A DNA stretch of 64,000 nt from contig CAMRHE010000157.1 of NCBI GenBank assembly GCA_947044405.1, positions 2,494,501 to 2,558,500 on the forward strand, in the 5' to 3' direction. Below, in pieces: positions 38,401 through 50,400 of this stretch. This DNA is from Leptodactylus fallax (taxonomy: Eukaryota > Chordata > Amphibia > Anura > Leptodactylidae). How positions within the stretch are numbered: position 1 is the first letter of the stretch; each line of letters begins with the position of its first letter. The notes beneath the pieces are model-generated. The model was not told where the DNA came from. It ran no database searches and saw only the letters and a list, made by a program, of their open reading frames with translations. The translations under genes and the position numbers were made by a program.

Positions 38401-41400
38401 ACACCACTATAGTATAAGAGTTAATATGATGTTCTTAGTCTTTCTTTAGACTTCTCTGTCCAGAGAGCAATATCTCTAAGCCATGCTCTAGGTGACTTTT
38501 TTACACTTGTACAATGAGCAGTCGAGTTACTCTTTTGGTTTTCTCTTTGTTACGCTCTGATGAAAGCTATTGTGAACCGAGAGCAAGGCAGGTGGTTTGG
38601 ACTCCGCAACCAGAAATGAACGCACACGCGGTAGTTCAAGAAAAAAATATATATTTACTATAAGTTAATAAAGGCTAGTTAAAGGTAAAATGACAGGGCT
38701 AAAGACAAGCAAAATATACAATATAGCATGAACAATTTCAAGGCAAATTCTGCAATGGTTTCTACTTTTACTCTGTCCACTTCTGCAGTATGGACACTGA
38801 ATGAACAATATACTCAAAACTATCCCTAACTGACCCTGACTTCACATTTGGGTGCACCCCCTTTTCCCCAGTGGTCCAGGTGGACCGCTTACAGTCTGTA
38901 GAAGCGCGCGGTGGGGCCCAAAGTCGTTCCTTTCTTTTATAGCGAAACGTCCTCTCCTCACGGTTATCAGGATCTTGGGAGAAATGAAGTCCTCTTTAAC
39001 TGGGAAACCCAATGAATGCAATGTAATCCAACAGCAGATTCCACTCAGCACACTGACAGTCCTGCCGAATCCATACACTGAGCTGGGATGTAAGCCGGGG
39101 TTTAGCAGGTGCTGTCCAGTACATCAACAGCACTGCGAGTCTCTATCTGTGGTATCCATATACACAGTCACAATGTCAGTCTCACTGATCAGCCACTGAG
39201 CACAGTTCCTTTCACGTGGACTCACTAGTCCTGTTGTCTCTTTACACTCTGTTTGTCTCTGGACCAAGATACAGCTTAGCTGTACAGAAAAATCTCCACA
39301 CCAGTTCAATACAACACTTGCTAAGATGGCTGCTGCTCTCTGTCTCGTCACTTCCTGCTTCTCTGCTCACATTCTGTCTGCAGAACAGGCAAGCTGACAT
39401 AAAAGGGGGGGGGGAAGTCACTCCAGCATCATGTCACAATTACAATGGCTGCTGTCTTAAAGGAACAGAATCACAGAAATACATTCAACATTAACAGTTT
39501 ATACAGACAAATGAAGCTTAGGACAACATTGGCTGTCTCTTACATATTCCCCCCCCCACTTTAAGATTGGCAGTCCCTGCCTATGACTGTATATCCAGAG
39601 GGTTGTACTTTTATGCACAGGGTGGTAGTATACCGATGTATGGCAGGCCAAACAAACTCATCCTGCGCATACCGAACAGGGGGAATACCAGCATTTGGCC
39701 TAGTGGTCCGTCTGAGGATCGGTGGTATATTATGGGGTGCTGCAGCTATGGGCTGAGAAGGACCAGCGGATTCCGCACCAGAGGGGGCACAGGCCGGAGA
39801 TACAGTAGTCACAGGTGGAACATCCCCAGGAGCAGGGATCGGCCAACAATCATCCTCCTCGTCGGAGGCCCATTCCGCACCTCCATTCTCTGACTGTGGG
39901 AGCTCATTCACATTGGCAAGCCCATCATGATTTGTCCCTTCAGAATGACACAGGCGCAACATATTTCGGTGAAGTACTCGAACACAATCAGTTCCTTCTT
40001 TCTGGACCTGGTACACTGGCCCATTCGCATACTTGCGGCCAACAACACGATACGGCAAAGCCTCCCATCGGCTTTCCAATTTCCCTTAGGGTTTCTTGAC
40101 ACGAACTAGCACCAGGTCGCCTGGTTGCAATGGTGCTTCTTGCACTGGGGTCTTATCAGGATGGGGATGTTCTTGCAGGCGCTGCCGCACCAATCGATGG
40201 ATCGTCTCAAGTCTCTGCCGGTGCGCCCGCACCCAAGAGGTTGGATCCCTCGGAGGGAACCCATCCACATCATTCAACTGTAATTCTCCTATACTTCGCC
40301 CAGACCGCCCAAAGAGAAGTGTATAAGGAGAGTACCCCGTTGTAGAATGGACCTGATTGTTATAGGCCCACACCATTTCAGACAAGAACTGAGGCCACTG
40401 TAACTTCTTGTCTTCCTCCAGAGTCCGCAGCATCTGTAGCAGAGTTCTGTTGAATCTTTCACAGGCCCCATTTCCCTGAGGGTGGTATGGAGTCGTGTGC
40501 GACTTCTTTATCCCGTAGATACGTTGAACTTCTTTCATTACGTGTCCCTCAAAGCAGGCACCCTGGTCGGAGTGGATGCGTTTAGGGCACCCATATACTC
40601 GAATGAAATCTTGGCACAGAGCACGAGCTGCTGACTCAGCTGTCTGGTCCTTGGTGGCGGTTACCACCGCAAATTTGGTGAAGTGATCCACCATTACGAG
40701 GCAATACTGGTGTCCGCTATTGGATGGGCCCACCATTAGATAGTCTATCATGACGATTTCTAAAGGTTCCTGGGTCAGGATGGTTTGCAGGGGAGCTCTC
40801 TGTTCTATTGCCTTATGGATCTCACAAGTTCGACAGCTGCGGCATACTTCTTCGACCATTTGACGAAGACCAGGGCAGTAAATCAGTCGCTGTAACCAAC
40901 GAAAGGTCTTCTCATGACCAAAATGTCCATTCTTATTATGAGCCTCAACTGCCAAGGAGCGAGCCAGTTCACTAGGCACCACAATTTGGTATCGAATGTC
41001 GATCTCAGAAGGTAAATAGACCTTTCGGCATAGCACTCCATTTTTCATCTCCAACTTTTCCCACTGACTCATTATAGCCCCTGCTGGCATTCTTCCTCCA
41101 GCACCATTCTTCCGAACGGGTGCGTCACCGTCCATTCTGGTAAGCGGATCCTGCCGACTACGCCAATTTGTGAACCGAGAGCAAGGCAGGTGGTTTGGAC
41201 TCCGCAACCAGAAATGAACGCACACGCGGTAGTTCAAGAAAAAAATATATATTTACTATAAGTTAATAAAGGCTAGTTAAAGGTAAAATGACAGGGCTAA
41301 AGACAAGCAAAATATACAATATAGCATGAACAATTTCAAGGCAAATTCTGCAATGGTTTCTACTTTTACTCTGTCCACTTCTGCAGTATGGACACTGAAT

Positions 41401-44400
41401 GAACAATATACTCAAAACTATCCCTAACTGACCCTGACTTCACATTTGGGTGCACCCCCTTTTCCCCAGTGGTCCAGGTGGACCGCTTACAGTCTGTAGA
41501 AGCGCGCGGTGGGGCCCAAAGTCGTTCCTTTCTTTTATAGCGAAACATCCTCTCCTCACGGTTATCAGGATCTTGGGAGAAATGAAGTCCTCTTTAACAG
41601 GGAAACCCAATGAATGCAATGTAATCCAACAGCAGATTCCACTCAGCACACTGACAGTCCTGCCGAATCCATACACTGAGCTGGGATGTAAGCCGGGGTT
41701 TAGCAGGTGCTGTCCAGTACATCAACAGCACTGCGAGTCTCTATCTGTGGTATCCATATACACAGTCACAATGTCAGTCTCACTGATCAGCCACTGAGCA
41801 CAGTTCCTTTCACGTGGACTCACTAGTCCTGTTGTCTCTTTACACTCTGTTTGTCTCTGGACCAAGATACAGCTTAGCTGTACAGAAAAATCTCCACACC
41901 AGTTCAATACAACACTTGCTAAGATGGCTGCTGCTCTCTGTCTCGTCACTTCCTGCTTCTCTGCTCACATTCTGTCTGCAGAACAGGCAAGCTGACATAA
42001 AAGGGGGGGGGAAGTCACTCCAGCATCATGTCACAATTACAATGGCTGCTGTCTTAAAGGAACAGAATCACAGAAATACATTCAACATTAACAGTTTATA
42101 CAGACAAATGAAGCTTAGGACAACATTGGCTGTCTCTTACACTATTACTGCTCAGTCTCTGACCCTTTTGGAGGCTGAAGAATTCTGCAGTTTATTGAAA
42201 GTTCTTTGAGGATTCTTTGTGACTTTGTGGATGAGTTTCTACTTCGCCCTTGGAATAAATTTGGCAGGCCATCCTCTCATGGGAGAATCTCACTGTGGTT
42301 CAAGTCCCTGAGCTTTAGAAATTGATTTACAACCCTTTGCCAAATTTTTTTTTTTTCCTGGAATTTGCTTTGATCATGGCGGAATTATCTCTCCTTCACA
42401 TTCTTACTGCAGAAATTATTACAAACCACATAGGAAATCTGTAAGGTCTGATTTTTGGTATGTTCTGATGCTAGACTTGCTTCTTAGGTGACTTCAAGTT
42501 TTGTCCTTCCAAGCAAGTATACATGAATTTGCAAATAGCCCTACATTTTCTGCATCTTACTTTGGGGCAGATCTTTCAGTATAATTATCACATGATATTT
42601 AATATCTTAACTGTAACACGTGTTACCCCTAGCTAACAAAAGGATTTTGAAGAGGTGGTATATACAGTGCTAATTCACAGGTCAGTAATGGTGTAGAATA
42701 AGCATTTGTATTCATTATTAGTAGCTGACAGCCTTTCCTTCTAATGGCAATATACATCTCTTTTTGTCATCAAAAAAACTTCAGTTCCTTACCGTGCTGG
42801 TGGCATTTTGTATTTCCGTGAGTCTGAAGATGTCATAACAACTGAAAGTATCAGATGTGTCTTTGTATAGCTAGCTTGTAACCATTATAAGGCTGAGGCC
42901 CCATGTTGTGGACATGCAGCTTTTTTTGTTGCAGATTTTGCTGCAGTTTTTTGATCAAAAGTCAGCAGTGGATTGAGCAGAAGGGAGAAGTATAAGACCT
43001 TCCTATATATTTCTCATTCTTGTTGTAGCCACTCTTGGCTTTGGCTAAAAAAACCCCCCAAAAAATCTGCAACAAAAAAAGCTACGTTTCCGCAGCGTAA
43101 GACCTAAGCCTAATGGTCTTAGCCTAAGACCATTTTTTGCTAATAATAATTTTGACCAAATGTTTTCATCTGTAACTATTAAAGAGGTTGTTCAAGCTAA
43201 ACAATATTTTCCAATTAGGCCAGGGGAAGTGAAAAAAAAAACAAAACAAAAAAAACATACGTATCTGTCCCCGATGCTCCAGTGTCCTCCCAGGGTGGTC
43301 CGGTCGGCTTCCTTATTGCTGTTGAATTTTTCGCTGGCTGTGACGTCCTGGTTCCGTTCTGCTGAGGCCAATCAGCGGCCTCGCTGGCCTCAGGAAGGGA
43401 GCCGGGGACGTCCCTGATTCCCTTCTTGAGGCCGCTGATTGGCCTCAACTATCACATGCAGCGGATTTTTCCGCCGGAAGACAACAACGGAGCTGCAGGA
43501 CTGGACTGCGACGGGAGGCGCTGGAGTATTAGGGACAAGTGAGTATGGTTTTCTCTTACTTTTTAATCTTCCCGGCCTAATTAATAAATACAATTTTAGC
43601 CTGGACAACCCCTTTAATGATGGTCATATATAGTGGGATCACTGACCTCTCTGATCAATTAGGTCATGTTGACACTTGTCAGATTTGTTGTCCTGTGACT
43701 GTTCCACACATCTGAATGGTGTTTGTAAAAATCCATGCACATGCTGCAGAAACAGTCCTGTTTACATGTACTGACTGGATCAACAGTCGCTAGAATTTCT
43801 ACATCAGATCTGCCGGTAGGGTATGTTCACACATATCAAATATACAATGGAAAAATCAAAAATGTATTCGCAGTGAAATCCACAGCAGAAATGCAAGACT
43901 GAGCCTCAAATATCTGCTTCAGTTTATCATTTGAGATACTGTGGGTCCGCCCAGAGATATAGCCCCAGGGGCAGTTTTGACCATAATGCAATCCACGCAA
44001 TTGTATGGTACCCTGGAGATCAGGGGTTCCAGCAGTGGTGGCTTGCATTATGGCGTTTTATTTTTAAATTGGCTCCTACCTATTTATTCCAACAGGTAAT
44101 GGCCAATATTTTACTCACCCAAAACTCACTCCTGTCCAGGCTTGCTCCACTTTGGCTTCCAGGAGGCATCGTGCACTACAATCTCCGGAGGTCCACGCAA
44201 TTGTGTGGGTTGTGTTATGGCCAAATCCAACCCTGAATATCAGCCGCTACCTGTTGGAATAATCCAAAAGGTAACGGCCTAATGGGGGACAATGGATTGT
44301 GTGGGTGCCATAAAAGGGGACAATGTTCTGTGTGGGGACCAGTTAAAGGGATAATATGCTATATGAATTTTGATCCTGTTTCCCATTAAAAACAACGGGA

Positions 44401-47400
44401 GGCAGCATCAAGCCCTCTTTCACATGAATTTTGACATGAAAACCTTGCCGAAATCTGTTGTTTTGCAACCCTCCTGTATATTCACAAAGGAGTCTTATAG
44501 CATGTTATCAAGTCCCCATTTGTCTACAGTATATCTAGGCTACAATTATTGACCTGAATGCAGTATTGGATAGTAATTACAATGTGTATGTGTATGGTCA
44601 GCTTAACAGTTCTATATTTGTTATTTTTGTTATTTTGTATGTTCTTTTATTGTTTCTTTTTTTTGTGTGCAATAACTGATGGTTAGAAGACCAATTTGTT
44701 CTATTTGGCTGTTTCATACCGTTCATTTAAGTGACACATAAAGAACAACGTATGAGAAAAGGATTCTGAATTTCTATCATTGTATTCAGTGGAGAGGAGA
44801 CTGTGAGGAGCTGTTATTAGTACAAAGGCAGAAAGGATTCCATAGGAAGAGACAACATGTGGTTTACAGCAAATAAAATACACTTATTTCATGTGTCTCT
44901 TTGTAGCGGCTAACAAAGGAAGCTTTATCCAGGAAGAATAAGACAAATGGCTATATCCTTATTCTGCCCTTTTCTGTATCAATTCAGATAGGACAAATTA
45001 ATTTCACATTTTGAGGCCAGTTAATTCCATCACAAAGAATAAAATCAAATGGCAAATATGGCTTCCTAGCTGACACGGTAACCCTTCCTGCGAAGAAGGA
45101 AATGTTAAAGGAGCACTGACACTAGTAGAAAGCTGATAAAGGAACACATATATATGTAAATGATTCTGGAGGGTCTCAGAACTGGAAATATGTGAGATGA
45201 AGTCTTTATTATGGGACAGACGTTCATTGGAATTCCTGTCAATAACCCAGTTGAAGGACATTAAGTTCACGTTGATAAGCCTTCAAAGGAGCTGTCATCT
45301 CTCCTGACGTGTCTGTTTTGGTAAATACTTCATTATAAAATACCATAATTCTGGAGAATCTTTTCTGGAAGCTCTGTATTGTGCCATTCCTCTGTTATTC
45401 ATGCTGGAAATATATGATGAAATTGACAACTGAGTGTTACCATTCCCCTTATCAAAGGGGCATGTTCCTACACAGTCTGGCACCAGTTAACCAATGCTGA
45501 ATGTGTCAGACTCTCTAGGGCAGTGATGGCGAACCTATGACAAAGGTGACATGCCAAGACACATCCTCAGCTACTTATTGTGTTATTGCAATAAGCAGCG
45601 GCCGATAATTTTTACTCACCTGTCCACGCTCCTGACCTGGCTGCCCTCTGCTGCAGCGACCCAGCGTTCTTCAGTGTTGGCTACAGTGTACCCTGGAGGC
45701 GGCAGCAAAGAGCGGCCAGGACAAGTGAGTAAAAATTATCGTCCGCTATTCTGTGGGGGGAGGGGGGGAAGAACGTCGTATACTACGGGTGGGCTTTAAA
45801 AAAGGGGTCATATATTTTGTGTGGGGGATATAAAAGGGGGTCATAAACTGTGTGGGGGCTATAAATATGGAGATCATATGTTGTGGGGGGGGTAAAAAAG
45901 GGGGTCATTTACTGTGTGGGGGCCAGAAAAAGGGGTCGTACTGTGTGGGGACCATAAAATGGGGTCCTATATTGTGCGGGCGCCATAAGAAAGGGGTCAA
46001 ATATTGTGAGGGTGGCATAAAAAGTTGGGTCATATACTGTAGGGGCTAAAAAAAAGGGGTCATATACCGTGTGATGGGCCAGAAAAAGGGGGTCATATAC
46101 CGTGTGATGGGCCATAAAAAGGGGGTCATATACCGTGTGATGGGCCATAAATACATATATCAAAAATAGAACTCTTTTTTTTCTACTAGAGCTACAAATT
46201 AAGCTAGGTTTTTTTTACGAATTTTGACACATCGAGCTCAAAAGGTAAGCCATCACTTCTCTAGGGATACACTCCATTGGCAAAGGGAATCCATTTTTTC
46301 ACTCATAACAAAAAAATGGAGCAATGCAAAGTTGTAAGAAATGATGCATCATAACTGTTATTTCATGGGGAATACAAAAATATACTAAAGCAGATATGTC
46401 ATTAGAGGTTTCTTGAACAACAATAAGGGCTACTTTTTATTCTATTTTAACCTGTGAATGGCATGACATGTCTGTATAATGGGAGAACCAATAACATAAT
46501 AATAATAACTTTATATAGCACTAACATATTCCGCAGCACTTTACAAATCTAGACAATGGGGCACATCTCAGCGCTCTCTGCTGTGCATTGAGCTGTGCTC
46601 TGTCTCTGGCTGCAGCAGTTACGGAGAGAGGAGAGGGACAGCTGACATTGGGGAAGTTGTCAATCCCATCTAGTAGGCGTGATGTAGTGCCAAAATAACT
46701 ACCCAGACTGCATGACTAGCAAGCTGAAGTGTCCGCCCACCGTGACTAGTTCAGGTATATACTGATCTGGTTTTTAAAAGACTATAACTTTGGGTTTTGT
46801 GATTAGAAAGCGATTAGGTAAATGCTTGAAAGTGCAGAAAGTGACGCAGCAGCTGCTAGGACAGGTTTGAGGACAAATAAAGACCTGACAAGTGGTATAA
46901 ACTTAGACTAGATAGTCTGTAGATACGCCCAATTTCTATAATCTAGCATCAGTCACTGTGATAATTCTGGAGCATTTTCAGGCTCCAGTTTGACTATGGT
47001 TACACTGTCTATCTATTAGTACATCTGGACCACTGTGTACATTTTATGTCCCTTTAAATGTGTGATATGGAGAGGATCTACTTTTGTAATGATGATGTAT
47101 AATTCTTGCATCAATCTAATTGCTGTTGTATATTATGTACGCTAGGTTGGATAAAAACATTTGATAAATATTACTATGACCAGACTCAGCATATTCTGAA
47201 CAACATGGTAGTGAAGCTACAGGAAGATCCTCGACGGAGGTTTATATGGTCAGAGATCTCCTTCTTCTCCAAGTGGTGGGACAACATCAACTCCCAGAAG
47301 AGAGCAGCAGTCCGAAGGTAACGGACATGATGCCCATCATATTTCTTTATTCTGTAAAGACGTTTCCTGGTGGTAGACCATTATGGGTTGTGTCAGTTCA

Positions 47401-50400
47401 TTTAATATCTTACTTAAAGTTGCACTAAAGTTAAAAAACAAACAAACAAAAAACACTTCTATAAAATACCCTGTAGGTATTCAGTGTGTGCCTCCTCCTT
47501 CATCTCCACTGCTACACCGGTGTTAGTAATAGGTTGGGAATGAGGGGTAGGACTTAAATTCTGTGTCAGAAATCAGAATCACACCTCTTGTCTGCTCCTG
47601 TCTGACACCACCCAACTGAGAGTACAGAATCTAAATAGCACATCAATAGCATTTAGTATACTGACAGCACTGATTGCTTGGGAATGGTGGGTGCTACAGA
47701 AAAAATTCCAACTATTCCAGAATCAGTAGAGCTGTGCATATTAACAGATATCAAGAGCTGGAGTTGGTGGAGGTGGTGAATGGTCCTCTTTAAGTTGACT
47801 TGCCTCTCATTGGGAAGCAGATTAGTAGAAACCTCCCCCCATACTTCTGTCTACAGTTCTGCTATGGATACCAATTAGGCTCCCATTCATTTTGTTAAAC
47901 AGTTCCAGACAAAAACTAAAAGAACAAGGAGACTAAAGCAGCCTATACACATTAGAAAATTGTCAGACTGAACCCACCGATTATAACGGGGCCTGCCAAG
48001 TATCTAATGGGACCTACAGATATCGGGGATGATAACGATATCGGGGATTTTTGTTTTTTCCTCTCTCCCAGTACATGTGAGCCAAGTGTGCATGTGTTTG
48101 AGGGAGTTGGGAAAGAGAGCTGTTGGCTGTGTAAATGTTTGGACAACAACTATCCAAAGTGTATGGCCAACTTAATGGCCTCTGTTTCTCTGTCAGATTA
48201 CTACTGTCTGGTTGTTTTAGGTTGTTTTTAGCTTCACGGGGGGAGGCTTTTTAGATGTAATCAGTCTGTATATATTGCTTATGTATTCTCTTTGTATTCT
48301 TCATTGCCTGTTCTGTCATCAGCTCTGTTGACCTGTGCATCTGTTTTTTATCAGGTTAGTTGCTAATGGGCAACTGGAAATGACAACTGGTGGTTGGGTG
48401 ATGCCCGATGAAGCCAATACTCACTATTTTGCTATGATTGACCAGATGATAGAAGGTCATCAGTGGCTTAAGAAAAATATAGGTAAGGACATAAATTACT
48501 TCCTCTTTGTTATTCTGAAAGATCTATCTTTACTTCAGTTTTGTTACCAAAGAAACCATCTTTATTAAAATTCATCAGAGATACTAAATAAATTGTCCAG
48601 AGGGAAGAAATTAAGAACTGATCTGTACCTTTTCAATACGCCACCTCTCCAAGTAAATGGGGCCGAGCTGCAATGTCGAGCATAGCCCCTATGCAATATG
48701 CTTGTTATTCAGTGAAGAGGCTGCAGTGCTCAATGCTGATCTGTGGGGGCCCTGGTTGTCAGATCTCCAGCGATCACATATTGGTGACCTATCCTAACTA
48801 AAAAGCAGAAAAAGCGCAGCAAAATCTCAATGAAAAACGCTAAAGTAAAAAAAGCTATGTACTTTCATAGAGTTTTTATTGTTGAGTTTTGCTATGTGGA
48901 GCCTTTGCCTAAGGGTATTGTGCTTATAGTAGGTCTATAGATATCTAGTACCCTAAGTTATAGAAAATATGTAATTTAATAGCATACAAAGGTTTCTTAC
49001 ACACTCTTTTGATATAATGAGTTGCACTTCTAGAGTCATTTGTTATTATTATGTTATTTTATTTTTAACAAAATTATCTTATCCTTATTAATAATAATAA
49101 AGTTTCTTTTAATGCAGAATAAAAAAAATCTTTATTTTAGGTGTCATTCCAAGGTCAGGATGGGCAGTGGATCCATTTGGGCACAGTTCCACCATGCCAT
49201 ACCTTTTAAAACGCTCTAATCTAACCAGTATGCTGATCCAGCGGGTGCATTATTCTATTAAAAAACATTTTGCAGCCACTCGAAGCTTGGAGTTTATGTG
49301 GAGACAGACATGGGGTAAGAAACCACCAATTGTTTCCTTGGCGTTAGTCCTAGGCATGTGGGTCTACGGAATTGAAGTGTGCTCAGCAGAAGTGCTGCCA
49401 GACTGTCTGACTGTATAAGTGCACAGTAGAAGTCATCTTTACAAAGACATTGATTTTTCACTTAACTGATTTCTGTATTACTTATTATTTTGTAAGGGAC
49501 TGATAAATGTCACTGCTAAAACTGGGAGCTCATTCTTAAACCTTAGGCGGCAGAACTATAGGTGGAATTTTCAGTTGTGTTATACTGTAATATTAATAAT
49601 AATGATAATAATAATACATTTTATTTATAGGTCCATCTCAATAAATTAGAATATCTTTGAAACGTTTATTTATTTCAGTAATTAAATTAAAAATGTGACC
49701 TCCTATATTTTCTAGATTCGTTACACACAGAGTGTTCTATTTCAAGTGTTTTATTTCTGTAAATGTTGATTATGGATTACAGGTAATGAAAACCCAAATC
49801 TAAGAAAATTAGAATATTGTAAAAAAGTTCAGTATTGTAAATTCAGTGTGTCACCTGCCATGGTTTCCTAAGCCTTTAAATGGTCCCTCAGTCTGGTTCA
49901 GTAGGACACACAATCATGGAAGATGCTGATTATGAATTGTATTACTGTATTACTGAAATGAATGAACGTTTCAAAGTTATTCTAATTTATTGAGATGCAA
50001 CTGTATATAGCGCCAACTTATTCCGCAACACTGTACAATTTGTGGGGTTCAAGTACAGTCAAAAAAGATACATTACAAAGAAATATTCAATTTACACACT
50101 GGGACTGAGGGCCCTGCTCGCAAGAGCTTACAATCTATGAGGTAGAGGGGGTGACACAAGAGGTAGCAGGGGTGGCATCAGAGGTAACATTGCTTATACA
50201 ATGATCAGACAATTTTGTAATAGAGGTTACTGTCATTACACATATATAAAGCTGTATGAGCCATCACTAGTTGTGTCCTTTAACATCCAGATGGTGCCTG
50301 GACATATAAAGTTAGTCTGATGCAGCATCATATCCTGTGGGGTAATGTGGGAGCGTGAACAGAGGAGGGGACGTTTTAGGGATTCTAACTACGGAAGGGT

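Larger units (their letters stand above)
38571..42141 (-). mobile_element. Ty3/Gypsy LTR retrotransposon, young and internally deleted
   Basis: Two direct LTRs (38571-39544 and 41169-42141) enclose only 1624 bp. The 4-bp flank ctat occurs on both sides (38567-38570 and 42142-42145). The element is transcribed on the minus strand: the right LTR is the 5' LTR, followed by attggcgtagtcggcagg, which starts with TGG shortly after the LTR as primer-binding sites do. A purine tract with nine consecutive G lies just before the 3' LTR (39546-39565). By eye the LTRs differ by two substitutions and one G-run length change. Gag, protease, reverse transcriptase and RNase H are absent; only the integrase end of pol remains. 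It lies in MAN2A2 intron 3, antisense to the gene. Confidence 0.93.
37360..42640 (-). pseudogene. ancient Tc1-like copy split by two later insertions
   Basis: Segments 37360-37745, 38377-38570 and 42142-42640 together follow a decayed Tc1 family read on the minus strand. From left to right: an end box 'cccctgtgaaaaagtaattt', coding-derived boxes such as 'cagtctttcacattactggt' and 'tcaagactttgactaagcta', then 'acatcacaccactatagtat' and 'aatatgatgttctt'. After the Gypsy insertion come 'gaggattctttgtgactttg', 'ctcatgggagaatctcactg' and 'aagtccctgagctttagaa'. The order is consistent with one element broken by the MITE at 37749-38373 and the Gypsy element at 38571-42141. No open frame survives. 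Confidence 0.6.

Noticed and set aside
38852..39199. 115-codon open frame repeated almost identically at 41450-41797
   Set aside because: Both lie inside the two LTRs of the Gypsy element on the strand opposite to its transcription; duplication reflects the LTRs, not a gene family.
43160..43608. Overlapping open frames on both strands
   Set aside because: They come from the GC-rich palindrome of a TTAA-flanked MITE.
45852..46163. Open frames on both strands with an 11-residue repeat
   Set aside because: Explained by the 33-bp satellite inside the hAT element; a unit length divisible by three keeps frames open without selection.
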